A stretch of 64,000 bases of DNA, taken from contig NZ_JAQQXR010000001.1 in the NCBI RefSeq assembly GCF_028595325.1, forward strand, positions 496,001 through 560,000, in the 5' to 3' direction. The DNA comes from Janthinobacterium fluminis (lineage in GTDB: Bacteria; Pseudomonadota; Gammaproteobacteria; Burkholderiales; Burkholderiaceae_D). The notes beneath the pieces are model-generated. The model saw nothing but the letters and a program-made list of their open reading frames with translations. It was not told where the DNA came from and searched no databases. Each line of letters opens with the position of its first letter. Within the stretch, counting starts at the first letter, position 1. The translations under genes and the position numbers were made by a program. Of the stretch, positions 25,462 to 33,462 are shown piece after piece.

Positions 25462-27406
25462 CGCGCGCAGCGCGGCGCTGCTGGCGCACATCGACACCCT
25501 GACCGAAGACGGCCAACTGCGGCGCCTGAGCGGCGCCTTCGCCCGCTTCATCGGCGCCGTCGGCGCCGCGCCGGCGCCGCTGACGCTGGCCTGCGTCGTC
25601 CTGTCCGAACTGGAAGGGCGCGGCCACAGCTGCCTGATGCTCGACGAACTGGTCAACGACCCCTGCCTGCTGCTGGGCTGGAGCGACGAACAATGGCGCG
25701 CCCTCGCGGCGGCCGCCGGCGCGCTGCCGAAAAGCGTGGCCGCGTGGCGCGCGCTGCTGGCGCAGGCCGACCAGGTGTGGTCCACCGGCGACCTCGACTT
25801 CGACCAGCCGTTGGCGCTGGAAGGGGCGCGCCTCTATCTGCGGCGCTACTGGCGCGACGAAAAACTGGTGGCCGAAGCCATCGGCGCGCGCGCCCGCGAC
25901 AACGGCCGCACGCCCGAACTGGCGGCCGTGCGCCGCTGGCTCGACACCCTGTTCGACCAGCCGACCCCGGACGGCGGGCCGGACTGGCAAAAAATCGCCT
26001 GCGCCGTCGCGCTGCGCGGCAGCGTCGCCATCATCACCGGCGGCCCCGGCACCGGCAAGACCTACACCGTGGCCAGCCTGCTGACGCTGCTGTTCGCCGT
26101 CTCCGCCGACCCGGAGCGGCTGCGCATCGCGCTGGCGGCGCCGACCGGCAAGGCGGCCGCGCGGCTGAAGCAATCCATCGACAAAGCCCTCGACAGCCTG
26201 GCCGCGAAAGTCGACGCCGAACTGCCGGAGCTGAAGGAGCTGGCCAAGCGCATGGGCGCGGCGCGCACCCTGCACAGCCTGTTGGGCGCGCGCCCCGACA
26301 CGCGGGCCTTCCAGCATAACGCCGGCAACCCGCTCGACGTCGACGTGCTGATCGTCGACGAAGCGTCGATGGTCCACCTGGAAATGATGGCCGCGCTGCT
26401 GGACGCGCTGCCGCCGAACGCCATGCTGGTGCTGCTGGGCGATAAAGACCAACTGGCCTCCGTCGAGGCGGGCGCCGTGCTGGGCGACCTGTGCCACGAC
26501 GCCCAGGCGGGCGGCTACACGGCCGCCACGCTGGCCTACGCCCAGGCCGCCAGCGGCGAACACATAGGCGCCGCATACCACGGCGACGCCGGGCCGCTGG
26601 CCCAGCAAACCGTGATGCTGCGCCACAGCCACCGCTTCAGCGGCCCGATCGGCGCGCTGGCGCAAGCCGTCAACGCCGGCATGAGCAAGGAAGCGCTGGC
26701 CTGCCTGACGGGCGACAGCGGCGCCAAGGTCGCGTGGATCGAGCCGGCGCAGCAGAGCGACGTGCTGCAACTGGCGCTGGCCGGGCGCGCCGGCGCCGAG
26801 GGCGGCTACCGGCACTACCTGAAGCTGGTGCAGGGCGGCGGCGCCGGCCAGGAGCACGAAGCCTGGGTGCGCGAAGTGCTGCACAGCTTCGAGTCCTTCC
26901 GCATCCTGTGCGCCGTGCGCGACGGCGAGTGGGGCGTGGGCGGCTTGAACACGGCCATCGAGCAGCGCCTGGAGAGCGCCGGACTGATCCGGCGCGCCGA
27001 GTGGTATGTCGGCCGGCCGGTGATGGTGACGCGCAACGACTACGGCACCGGCGTCTTCAACGGCGACATCGGGCTGACGCTGCGCGACCCGGCTCGGCCG
27101 GCCTCGCTGCGGGTGTACTTCCTGGAGGGCGAGACGGTGCGCAGCGTGCTGGCGACGCGCCTGCGCCACGTGGAAACGGCGTTCGCGATGACGGTGCACA
27201 AATCGCAGGGATCGGAGTTCCGCCACACGGTGCTGGTGCTGCCGAAAGAGGGCGGGGCGATGCTGGCGCGCGAGCTGATCTACACCGGCATCACGCGCGC
27301 GCGCGACTACTTCACGCTGGTGTCGCCGACGCAGACGGTGCTGGTGGATGCGATCATGCGGCGCACGCAGCGGGCCAGCGGCTTGCGCGGCTTGATAGGC
27401 GGATAA
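25451..27406 (+). CDS. recD: Exodeoxyribonuclease V alpha subunit RecD
   Basis: The product has 651 residues and is the 5'-3' superfamily 1B helicase subunit of RecBCD. Walker A GGPGTGKTYTVA lies near residues 197-208. Motif II is VDEASMVHLEMM, and the C-terminal motif VHKSQGSEF is characteristic of RecD. The N-terminal 150 residues form the RecB-binding domain. The start at 25451 overlaps the end of recB by 11 bp, completing the recC-recB-recD coupling. Length is slightly above that of the E. coli protein (608). Confidence 0.93.
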   Translation: MTIDARSAALLAHIDTLTEDGQLRRLSGAFARFIGAVGAAPAPLTLACVVLSELEGRGHSCLMLDELVNDPCLLLGWSDEQWRALAAAAGALPKSVAAWRALLAQADQVWSTGDLDFDQPLALEGARLYLRRYWRDEKLVAEAIGARARDNGRTPELAAVRRWLDTLFDQPTPDGGPDWQKIACAVALRGSVAIITGGPGTGKTYTVASLLTLLFAVSADPERLRIALAAPTGKAAARLKQSIDKALDSLAAKVDAELPELKELAKRMGAARTLHSLLGARPDTRAFQHNAGNPLDVDVLIVDEASMVHLEMMAALLDALPPNAMLVLLGDKDQLASVEAGAVLGDLCHDAQAGGYTAATLAYAQAASGEHIGAAYHGDAGPLAQQTVMLRHSHRFSGPIGALAQAVNAGMSKEALACLTGDSGAKVAWIEPAQQSDVLQLALAGRAGAEGGYRHYLKLVQGGGAGQEHEAWVREVLHSFESFRILCAVRDGEWGVGGLNTAIEQRLESAGLIRRAEWYVGRPVMVTRNDYGTGVFNGDIGLTLRDPARPASLRVYFLEGETVRSVLATRLRHVETAFAMTVHKSQGSEFRHTVLVLPKEGGAMLARELIYTGITRARDYFTLVSPTQTVLVDAIMRRTQRASGLRGLIGG

Positions 27407-27437
27407 CGCGCAGGACAGCGCAGAAAGTAGACATTCT

Positions 27438-28244
27438 ATGGAAATAACGATACGGCTAGCTGACGCAACAGATATCGACACAATTTTTGATATCCGTACC
27501 AGTGTCAAAGAAAACCACCTGTCCCGCGATCAACTTGCGGAAAGGGGGATTACCCATGACGCAATCCGGGAGGCACTGCTCGCCGCACCTTGCATCTGGA
27601 TGGCCGACGTGAACGGAACGGCCGCCGGATTTGCCATGGCCGATGGCGCCGAAGGCAGCATATTTGCGGCCTTTGTTCGACCGGAAAGCGAGGGGCGCGG
27701 CTTGGGGCGTCTGCTGATGGACAAGGCCGAAACCTTCCTTTTCCAGCAGCACCAGAGGATATGGCTCGAAACCGATGGTGCGAGCCGCGCAAGCGGTTTC
27801 TATCGCAAGCTTGGGTGGTTGCCTGTCGCGTGCCTGCCAGGTGGCGACGTGCGCTTTGAGAAGCAAAAGAAATGCGCGATTTACTTGGGCGGATGCCTGT
27901 GCGGGGCCATCAGGTTTGAGGCGACGGGGCCGGCGCTCAATCCGCACAACTGCTCCTGCAAGTTTTGCCAGAAACATACGGGGGCATTGACGGCTTCCTG
28001 GGTTGAGTTCCCGCGCGAAAACGTCAAATGGACAGGGCCAGGCCGCAGCCCCGCCACCTACCGCTCCTCGGAATATTCCAGCCGTGCGTTCTGCGGCAAC
28101 TGCGGCAGCTCAGTCGGCGCGATTGATGACGCCCCGACAGTTGCCCTGTTGGTTGCGGCCTTCGACGACAACCACGCCAAGGAACTGCAGCCGGAGTATC
28201 ACTCCTTCAAGGATGGCGCGCCTGCCTGGGCTTCGGTCGCTTAG
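27438..28244 (+). CDS. GNAT acetyltransferase fused to GFA (CENP-V) domain
   Basis: The product has 268 residues and joins two domains that are usually separate. Residues 1-140 are a GNAT N-acetyltransferase with the acetyl-CoA loop EGRGLGRLL (86-93) and a FYRKLGW end motif. Residues 147-268 are a GFA/CENP-V zinc domain. Its cysteines are all present: C153 and C155 (GGCLCGAI), C172, C174 and C177 (CSCKFCQKHTG), C219 and C222 (FCGNCGSS). The linker (KQKKCAIYL) is only a few residues, with no stop or frameshift. GFA domains are named for glutathione-dependent formaldehyde activation, but most have unknown substrates. The fusion suggests one pathway handling a small amine and a thiol adduct, which is speculative. 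Confidence 0.85.
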   Translation: MEITIRLADATDIDTIFDIRTSVKENHLSRDQLAERGITHDAIREALLAAPCIWMADVNGTAAGFAMADGAEGSIFAAFVRPESEGRGLGRLLMDKAETFLFQQHQRIWLETDGASRASGFYRKLGWLPVACLPGGDVRFEKQKKCAIYLGGCLCGAIRFEATGPALNPHNCSCKFCQKHTGALTASWVEFPRENVKWTGPGRSPATYRSSEYSSRAFCGNCGSSVGAIDDAPTVALLVAAFDDNHAKELQPEYHSFKDGAPAWASVA

Positions 28245-28327
28245 CGTTCGCCTGCCGGACGGTCGAAAAACTCCAGGCCGTCCAGCCTGGATTGCCGCCG
28301 GCTCGAACCGTGGCGAATGGCCAGCCT

Positions 28328-28441
28328 TTACTCGTTCAGGTCGTCTTTGTAGTTCGCATTAGGATACAGCGGCTGCCTTGGCGGGCGTTCTGGCGTCGGA
28401 TAGTCATGCTTCTTGAGCCAGGCAGTCTTTTTGCTAGCATT
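28328..28441 (-). other. Possible C-terminal gene remnant in an intergenic stretch
   Basis: Within the 336-bp gap 28245-28580, the minus strand encodes KKTAWLKKHDYPTPERPPRQ and PLYPNANYKDDLNE before a TAA. It reads like a natural protein end. Codons further upstream turn into arginine-rich nonsense, and there is no convincing start. It may be the tail of a broken gene. The rest of the gap shows only the likely promoter region of the AraC gene. Confidence 0.3.
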
Positions 28442-28580
28442 ACGCGGTAGTGTGGTGTTCTGGACGCATTGCCGGCGTCGGCATGCCTCGGCGCGGGCCT
28501 TCTGCCGTGACGCCTCCGGCCTGTGGCGTACAATCGTTCCAGGCATGAGCTGACCCCACCACGCATATCCGACACCCGGC

Positions 28581-29402
28581 ATGACAAGCACTTTTCGCGA
28601 CGCAGCACGATTCTGGCGCAGTCCGCTGTTGCCGGACGTCGAGTTGCTCACGGCCGAGTATTTCGCGCAGGAGTTCGCGCCCCATTGGCACGAGGGCTAC
28701 GCGATCCCGGTGATCCAGGCCGGCGCGCAGAGCTACCGTTACCGGGGGGCGCGCTGCGTGGCCGGCGCCGGCAGCATCGCGGCCATCAATCCTGGCGAGA
28801 TCCACACGGGCGAGCGCGCCACCGACAATGGCTGGGCCTACCGGGCGTTTTATCCCTCGCTGGAATGGATGCAGCAATTGTCCTCCGATATGGCCGGCTG
28901 CGCGGTCGGCGTGCCGTGGCTGCCGGACGGCGCCATCGAGGATGGCGAAGTGGCGTTCCAGTTGGGGAGGGCGCATCGGCTGCTGGAGGCGGGCGCCGAC
29001 GACCTGGCGGCGCAAACCGTGTTGACGGGCGCGTTCGCGCTGCTGTTGTCGCGTTATGCGCGCACTTGCGCGCCGCTCCAGACCATCCATCCGGACGCCG
29101 TCCGCGTCGAGTTGATGAAGGCCGCCTTGAGCGCGCATTTGACCGAGCCGATGACGCTGTCGGATTTGGCGGCGGCGGTCGGCCTGTCGCCGTTTTATAC
29201 GGCGCGGCTGTTTTCCCGCATGGTGGGCATGCCGCCGCACGCCTGGCGCAATCAGTTGCGCCTGAACCGGGCGCAGGGCCTGCTGCGCCAGGGCTGCTCC
29301 GTGACGGAGGTGGCGGCCAGCGTCGGTTATGCCGACCAAAGCCATTTCACCCGGCATTTCAAGCGCGCGTTTGGCGTGGCGCCGGGGCGCTGGCGGCGCT
29401 GA
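28581..29402 (+). CDS. AraC family transcriptional regulator
   Basis: The product has 273 residues. The N-terminal part is a cupin effector-binding domain (PHWHEGYAIPVIQAG, INPGEIHTGE). The C-terminal double helix-turn-helix spans about 175-273, with LSDLAAAVGLSPFYTARLFS and VASVGYADQSHFTRHFKRAFG. It precedes azlC by 108 bp on the same strand. AraC genes are often found just before azlCD, so I infer that it activates amino-acid export. The second-domain signature SHFTRHFK is intact. Confidence 0.9.
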   Translation: MTSTFRDAARFWRSPLLPDVELLTAEYFAQEFAPHWHEGYAIPVIQAGAQSYRYRGARCVAGAGSIAAINPGEIHTGERATDNGWAYRAFYPSLEWMQQLSSDMAGCAVGVPWLPDGAIEDGEVAFQLGRAHRLLEAGADDLAAQTVLTGAFALLLSRYARTCAPLQTIHPDAVRVELMKAALSAHLTEPMTLSDLAAAVGLSPFYTARLFSRMVGMPPHAWRNQLRLNRAQGLLRQGCSVTEVAASVGYADQSHFTRHFKRAFGVAPGRWRR

Positions 29403-29510
29403 GCGCCCGGTGCGGCGGTTTGTCTCATTCCGGCGAAAGCGCAAGATCGTACAAGCGCGCCGCGCCGGCAACGCTCAGGATGCGGGTTCCCTATGTAAAA
29501 GGAAGCATCC

Positions 29511-30236
29511 ATGCCGCCATCCTCCCGCCTGTCCTGTTTTACCGCCGGCGCCCGCGACACTGTGCCGATGCTGATCGGCGCCGCGCCGTTCGGCATGATC
29601 TTCGGCGCGCTGGTGGCCACTGCGCCGCTGGCGGCCTGGCAGGGTCAGTTGATGTCGCTGGGCGTGTTCGCCGGTTCCAGCCAGTTCATCGCGGTCGGCC
29701 TGATCGCCGGCGGCGCGGGCATGCTGGTCATCTGGCTGGCGACCTTCATCGTCAACCTGCGCCACATGTTGTATGCGGCCGCGCTGATGCCGCACGTGCG
29801 CCATTTGCCGCAGCGCTGGCGCTGGACGCTGGGTTTCCTGCTCACCGATGAAACCTTTGCTGTGGTGGAGCGCTACTACCGCAGCCAGCCGGACCCCCGG
29901 TTCGGCCACTGGTATTTTTTCGGTTCGGGGCTGTCGATGTATGGCAACTGGCAGTGCTGGACGCTGGTGGGCCTGTTGTTCGGCACGATTTTCCCCCGTT
30001 TGCAAACGCTGGGCCTGGACTTTGCGATGGTGGCCACGTTTATTGCGATCATCGTGCCGCAATTGTTCAAGCTGCCGCAACTGGCGGCGGCGCTGGCCGC
30101 CGGCACGGTCGCGTATCTGTTGCAGGGGCTGCCTTACAAGCTGGGCTTGCTGGCGGCGATCGCCGTCGGCGTTGGCGTGGGATTGCTGCTGGCGCGCCTG
30201 GCGCCCGTCAAGCAGCCCGCTGCGGAGGCCGCATGA
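29511..30236 (+). CDS. azlC: AzlC family branched-chain amino-acid exporter subunit
   Basis: The product has 241 residues and is the large membrane subunit of the AzlCD exporter of branched-chain amino acids or their analogues. Several hydrophobic helices and the family pattern MLIGAAPFGMIFGAL are visible, with GSSQFIAVGLI and NLRHMLYAAALMPH. AAGGA precedes the start at good spacing. The stop overlaps the azlD start by 4 bp, consistent with a two-subunit transporter made in equal amounts. Regulation by the preceding AraC gene is likely. Confidence 0.9.
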   Translation: MPPSSRLSCFTAGARDTVPMLIGAAPFGMIFGALVATAPLAAWQGQLMSLGVFAGSSQFIAVGLIAGGAGMLVIWLATFIVNLRHMLYAAALMPHVRHLPQRWRWTLGFLLTDETFAVVERYYRSQPDPRFGHWYFFGSGLSMYGNWQCWTLVGLLFGTIFPRLQTLGLDFAMVATFIAIIVPQLFKLPQLAAALAAGTVAYLLQGLPYKLGLLAAIAVGVGVGLLLARLAPVKQPAAEAA

Positions 30237-30556
30237 GCGCCACCCTGACCATCGTCGGCATGGCCGCGATTACCTTCTTCATCAAGGCCATCATCTTCAT
30301 ACTCGGCGACCGGGTGGCGTTTCCACCGCTGCTGAGGCAGGCTTTGGCTTTCGTTCCCGTCACGGTGCTGACGGCGATCATCGTGCCGATGATACTGGCG
30401 CCGCACGGCAAGGGCCTGGAACTGGGTTGGCATAATCCGCAACTGGTGGCCGCCGCCGTCGCGGCGATGGTGTGCGCCGCGACGCGTCACCAATTGGCGA
30501 CCATTATTGTCGGGTTGAGCGTTTTCTTCGGCTGGCAGTTCGTGCTGTATGGCTAG
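30233..30556 (+). CDS. azlD: AzlD domain small membrane subunit
   Basis: The product has 107 residues with about four hydrophobic helices and is the small partner of AzlC in amino-acid export. AzlD features are visible in MAAITFFIKAIIFILGDRV, VPVTVLTAIIVPMIL and ATRHQLATIIVGLSVFFGW. The ATGA overlap with azlC and the lack of an independent ribosome-binding site show translational coupling. A gap of 181 bp follows before the next gene. Confidence 0.9.
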   Translation: MSATLTIVGMAAITFFIKAIIFILGDRVAFPPLLRQALAFVPVTVLTAIIVPMILAPHGKGLELGWHNPQLVAAAVAAMVCAATRHQLATIIVGLSVFFGWQFVLYG

Positions 30557-30737
30557 GCAAACGGTAAGATCTGCCGCCGATGTGGATGTGGCCTGCCTAT
30601 CGTGCGGTGAAAAGTTGGTAAAATAGACAAGCTATCACCGCATGTACTTGTTCCGTTGCCAGACCGTGACATGATGGGCGAAAGTCAGACCTGGTTCCGC
30701 GGCTCGCAGTGTGTTTTTCATCTATTCAGGAGGTCGC

Positions 30738-30926
30738 ATGGCAGCATTCTTAGCATCGCTCTTGTTAATTATCCCACTCTGGAAAATCTGCGGACGGGCC
30801 GGATTCCATCCCGCCCTGTCGCTGCTGGCCATCGTTCCATTGATCGGTTTCCTGGTCGTCGCCGGCATTCTGGCGTTCGTCGAATGGCCGGCGACGCGCC
30901 AGCGGCTGCTGACACAGGGGGACTAG
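30738..30926 (+). CDS. Small membrane protein (tandem paralogue 1)
   Basis: The product has 62 residues with two hydrophobic helices: an N-terminal one (MAAFLASLLLIIPLWKICGR) and one over AIVPLIGFLVVAGILAF. It ends EWPATRQRLLTQGD. The start has a textbook CAGGAGG seven bases upstream. The core pattern (aromatic, proline, then PLIG and a W-P near the end) matches the next gene, so the two are tandem paralogues. Proteins of this kind often carry a conserved GxxGWxxLLxxxPxxN core and have no known function. Confidence 0.75.
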   Translation: MAAFLASLLLIIPLWKICGRAGFHPALSLLAIVPLIGFLVVAGILAFVEWPATRQRLLTQGD

Positions 30927-30929
30927 ATC

Positions 30930-31124
30930 ATGGGCTCGTTTTCGATATGGCATTGGTTCATCTTTATGCTGACGCTGGCCGTGCCGGCGCTGCTCTTTTC
31001 GCGCATCGCCACCAAGGCCGGCTATCCCGGCTGGTGGGCGCTGCTTGGCCTGGTGCCGGTGGTGAACGTGGTCGCGCTGTGGGTGTTCGCCTACTCGGAC
31101 TGGCCCAAGCAGCCCAAGCGTTAA
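30930..31124 (+). CDS. Small membrane protein (tandem paralogue 2)
   Basis: The product has 64 residues with two hydrophobic helices (MGSFSIWHWFIFMLTLAVPA and a second over LLGLVPVVNVVALWVFAY). Its core AGYPGWWALLGLVPVVNVV resembles the AGFHPALSLLAIVPLIGFL of the preceding gene, and both finish shortly after a W-P pair. Only 3 bp separate the two, so they are co-transcribed. Function is unknown. The end overlaps the stop of the convergent minus-strand gene by a few bases. Confidence 0.7.
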   Translation: MGSFSIWHWFIFMLTLAVPALLFSRIATKAGYPGWWALLGLVPVVNVVALWVFAYSDWPKQPKR

Positions 31125-31600
31125 GCCGCCTCGCGCGCCCCGGGCTTGTAGACGGCCAGCAGCAGCGCTGCCGCCAGCATCAGGAAGTTGGCGATGCCGA
31201 ACATGTCTTCCCTGCTTTTGAGGGGCGGGTAGGCCGGCAGCAGCTGGCCCTGGGCGGCGCTTTGCACGGCCAGTTCCGTCACCTGCCCGACCAGCGGCGC
31301 CAGGACGAAGCTGCCGTTGAGCACGATCAGCACGAGCAGCACCAGCTTGGCGATCAGCCAGCGCTGTTCCAGCAAGCGCTGCCGGCTCGTCAGTGCAAGC
31401 AGGCAGGTGGCGGCGAGCAGCAAGCACATGCCCGGCACCGTCAGCGCCGCCGTGATGGCCGACACGAACAGCCGCTGGTGGTGGATCAGCGCCGCGTCGC
31501 CGCTGGCGCCGACGACGGCGTTCATCACAATCGATGGCAGTATGCCGCCCTACAACATCGACAGGCCGATCAGGTACAGCAGTTTGGTCGCGTTCTTCAC
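31121..31600 (-). pseudogene. Membrane protein gene interrupted by an amber codon
   Basis: A GTG at 31598-31600 preceded by GGAGGAAGAA would start VKNATKLLYLIGLSML, but codon 17 is TAG (complement of 31550-31552). The frame then continues GGILPSIVMNAVVGASGDAA and onward, a 135-residue segment from the ATG at 31528 with about three more membrane helices. Without the TAG the protein would have about 159 residues and four helices. So either the gene is newly broken, or translation restarts at 31528 and the first helix is lost. It is the last gene of the marR operon. Family function is unknown. Confidence 0.65.
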
Positions 31601-31611
31601 TTCTTCCTCCT

Positions 31612-32073
31612 TCAGGTTTTCAGGGATGGGTGGGGCGGCCGGCGCAGTTTGCCGGCCAGTGCAAACCCGTCGCGGGCGTTCATGCCCATCAGGGTCAATT
31701 GGATGGCGTCGGCGATCAGTTCGATTGCCTGCACCGCGTAGAACACGGCGTCGTAGCCGCCGGCGGCGGCCTTGTGGTTGAGGAAGAGGGCGGCCGGGAT
31801 CATCACCAGCACGCCGTTGGCGGCGAGGATGGCCATGCGCCGGCTCTTGGCCGCCACCAGGCGGCCCTGGCGCAGCTTGCCCAGCGCGAAGCCGCTGCCG
31901 CCGGTAGCCGCCATGCAGGGCAGCAGCAGGCCGATGCCGTAGACGATGGCGTGCTTGACGGCGGCCACCGTGGCGGCGCTGCCAAACACTTCGGCCAGCA
32001 CGGTGGCCGTCCAGAAGGTGGCGACGATGAGCATGGCGGCGCCGCCGGCGATGGCGTGGACGGCGGCTTTCAT
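31612..32073 (-). CDS. Integral membrane protein of unknown function
   Basis: The product has 153 residues with about four hydrophobic helices, including GGAAMLIVATFWTATVLAEV, AIVYGIGLLLPCMAAT and MAILAANGVLVMIPAALFL. A short basic tail (KLRRPPHPSLKT) follows. It overlaps the marR stop by 4 bp and lies 11 bp before the interrupted gene, so the three form one operon. I recognise no named family. Placement under a MarR regulator suggests a stress or efflux-related membrane role, which is inference. Confidence 0.7.
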   Translation of the reverse strand: MKAAVHAIAGGAAMLIVATFWTATVLAEVFGSAATVAAVKHAIVYGIGLLLPCMAATGGSGFALGKLRQGRLVAAKSRRMAILAANGVLVMIPAALFLNHKAAAGGYDAVFYAVQAIELIADAIQLTLMGMNARDGFALAGKLRRPPHPSLKT

Positions 32074-32543
32074 GCCGCCCCCTCTGTCAGCACGGGGGCG
32101 TCGAGCCGCGCATAGACGGTGCGCAGCATGTGCAGGGTGTTTTCCAGGTCGGCGCCGGACAGGCCGGCGGCCAGGCTGGTGGCCCAGCGCTGGTGCAAGG
32201 CCATGGTCTGGCCGATGACGCTTTCGCCGGCCGGCGTCAGCGCGTATAGCGGCGAGCGCTCGTGGCGCGGGTTGGCGCGCGGCGCGACGAAACCTTCCTC
32301 TTCCAGCTTGTTGAGTTGCTTTTGCGTGCCCTGGCGGCTCACGCCCATCGTTTCGGCGATCTGCGGCGCCGACAGCGGCTTGCCGGCCAGATGCACGGCG
32401 CCCAGCACTTGCCAGCGGGCGCTGCTAAGTTTGAGCGGCTTGACCATCTCATCGCCTTTGTCGAGCAGGCGGCCGTTCAGGCGGAACACCGCCAGCATGA
32501 TGTCGGTCAGGATGGCGGCGTTGGGGGCGGCTTGGCTTGTCAT
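32070..32543 (-). CDS. MarR family transcriptional regulator
   Basis: The product has 157 residues with the MarR winged helix: LSSARWQVLGAVHLAGKPLS, IAETMGVSRQGTQKQLNKLE and the wing NPRHERSPLYALT. MarR dimers bind inverted repeats and are released by small phenolic or oxidising ligands. A perfect 11-bp inverted repeat lies 28 bp upstream of its start, a good sign of autoregulation. Two membrane-protein genes follow in the same operon, the first overlapping its stop by 4 bp; they are the likely regulated effectors. Confidence 0.88.
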   Translation of the reverse strand: MTSQAAPNAAILTDIMLAVFRLNGRLLDKGDEMVKPLKLSSARWQVLGAVHLAGKPLSAPQIAETMGVSRQGTQKQLNKLEEEGFVAPRANPRHERSPLYALTPAGESVIGQTMALHQRWATSLAAGLSGADLENTLHMLRTVYARLDAPVLTEGAA

Positions 32544-32571
32544 GTTTGCTCCTTGTGGTGGTATTAATGGT

Positions 32572-32599
32572 AACCAGTTTCCATTATTGGAAACTGGTT
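32572..32599. promoter_or_regulatory. Perfect inverted-repeat operator for MarR
   Basis: AACCAGTTTCC (32572-32582), a 6-bp spacer ATTATT, and GGAAACTGGTT (32589-32599) form a perfect palindrome just before the marR gene. Its size and position fit a MarR dimer site overlapping the promoter. Confidence 0.75.
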
Positions 32600-32728
32600 G
32601 TCAAGTTGAATTTGGCCTGGCCGCGATGTCACAGGGCGGTAACTTTAGGCAGGTAAGGTGCAGGCTGTTTCCCATACGGCGCGGCCTTCTTCGTGGCGCG
32701 CCACTTTGATGATCGCGTGATATAACCC

Positions 32729-33457
32729 ATGACAGGCAATCCGGCATCGGTCAGTGTGCTTGCGCTGGCCGGATACCTGATGTGCTCGGGTTTCCTTGCC
32801 GCGGCGGGGCCGGCGCGCGCGCAGTCCGGCGGCGGGCCGGGCAAGTCCACCAGCGAAGCGCTGCGTTTCGACATCGTCGCGCAGAACCTGGGCGAGGCGA
32901 TCGACGCCTACAGCCGCGTGACGGGCCTCGACGTGCTGGTCGACAGCCGCCACGCGCACACGCGCACCGGCACGGTGCGCGGCCTGTACACGGCCCCCGA
33001 TGCCCTGCAAATTTTATTGGCGGGCACCGGCCTGCAGGTGCGCCACAGCAAGCCGACGGCGATTGTGGTGTACGCGGCCGGGCCGGGCGAGGGTGCGGCC
33101 GTGCCGCCGCCCGCGCCGGCCGCCATGCCAGGATTCGACGACGCCGATCCGGCGCACCGGCGCTATGCGGGCCAGCTGCAGCAGGCGCTGCGCCGCGCGT
33201 TGTGCGACGATCCCGTGACGCGGCCCGGCAAATATCGGCTGGCGCTGCAACTGCAGTTGGACGGGGCGGGCGCCGTGCGGCGCTTCAAACTGTTGAGCCG
33301 AACCGGCTCGGCGGCCCGCGACGCGGCCGTGCGGCGCCGCGTGCTGGCGCTGGCGGTGGGCGCGCCGCCGCCGGCGCTGCCGCAGCCTCTGCTGATCTTG
33401 CTGCTGCCGGAGGGGGACGGCGCGCAAGCCGATTGCCCGCCGCCGCCGGAGCACTGA
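32729..33457 (+). CDS. STN domain periplasmic protein
   Basis: The product has 242 residues: a signal peptide ending at ARAQ, an STN (secretin/TonB short N-terminal) domain at about 46-115 (LRFDIVAQNLGEAIDAYSRV), a proline-rich linker, and a C-terminal region resembling the TonB C-terminal fold (GKYRLALQLQLDGAGAVRRF). There is no beta-barrel, so it is not a TonB receptor. STN domains pass signals from outer-membrane proteins to FecR-type anti-sigma factors. The gene is followed after 5 bp by an ECF sigma gene and then fecR, so I infer that it is the signal-input or energy-linked part of that circuit. Confidence 0.8.
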   Translation: MTGNPASVSVLALAGYLMCSGFLAAAGPARAQSGGGPGKSTSEALRFDIVAQNLGEAIDAYSRVTGLDVLVDSRHAHTRTGTVRGLYTAPDALQILLAGTGLQVRHSKPTAIVVYAAGPGEGAAVPPPAPAAMPGFDDADPAHRRYAGQLQQALRRALCDDPVTRPGKYRLALQLQLDGAGAVRRFKLLSRTGSAARDAAVRRRVLALAVGAPPPALPQPLLILLLPEGDGAQADCPPPPEH

Positions 33458-33462
33458 GCGCC

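Noticed and set aside
30603..30642. TGCGGTGA and TCACCGCA inverted repeat upstream of the tiny membrane genes
   Set aside because: The arms are short and 24 bp apart, the flanks do not extend the pairing, and there is no regulator gene next to it.
32650..32690. GGTAAGG followed by GCAGGCTG upstream of the STN gene, similar to the ECF promoter before the exoprotein
   Set aside because: Spacing differs by several bases and the CGTC element is missing, so I do not call it a second sigma site.
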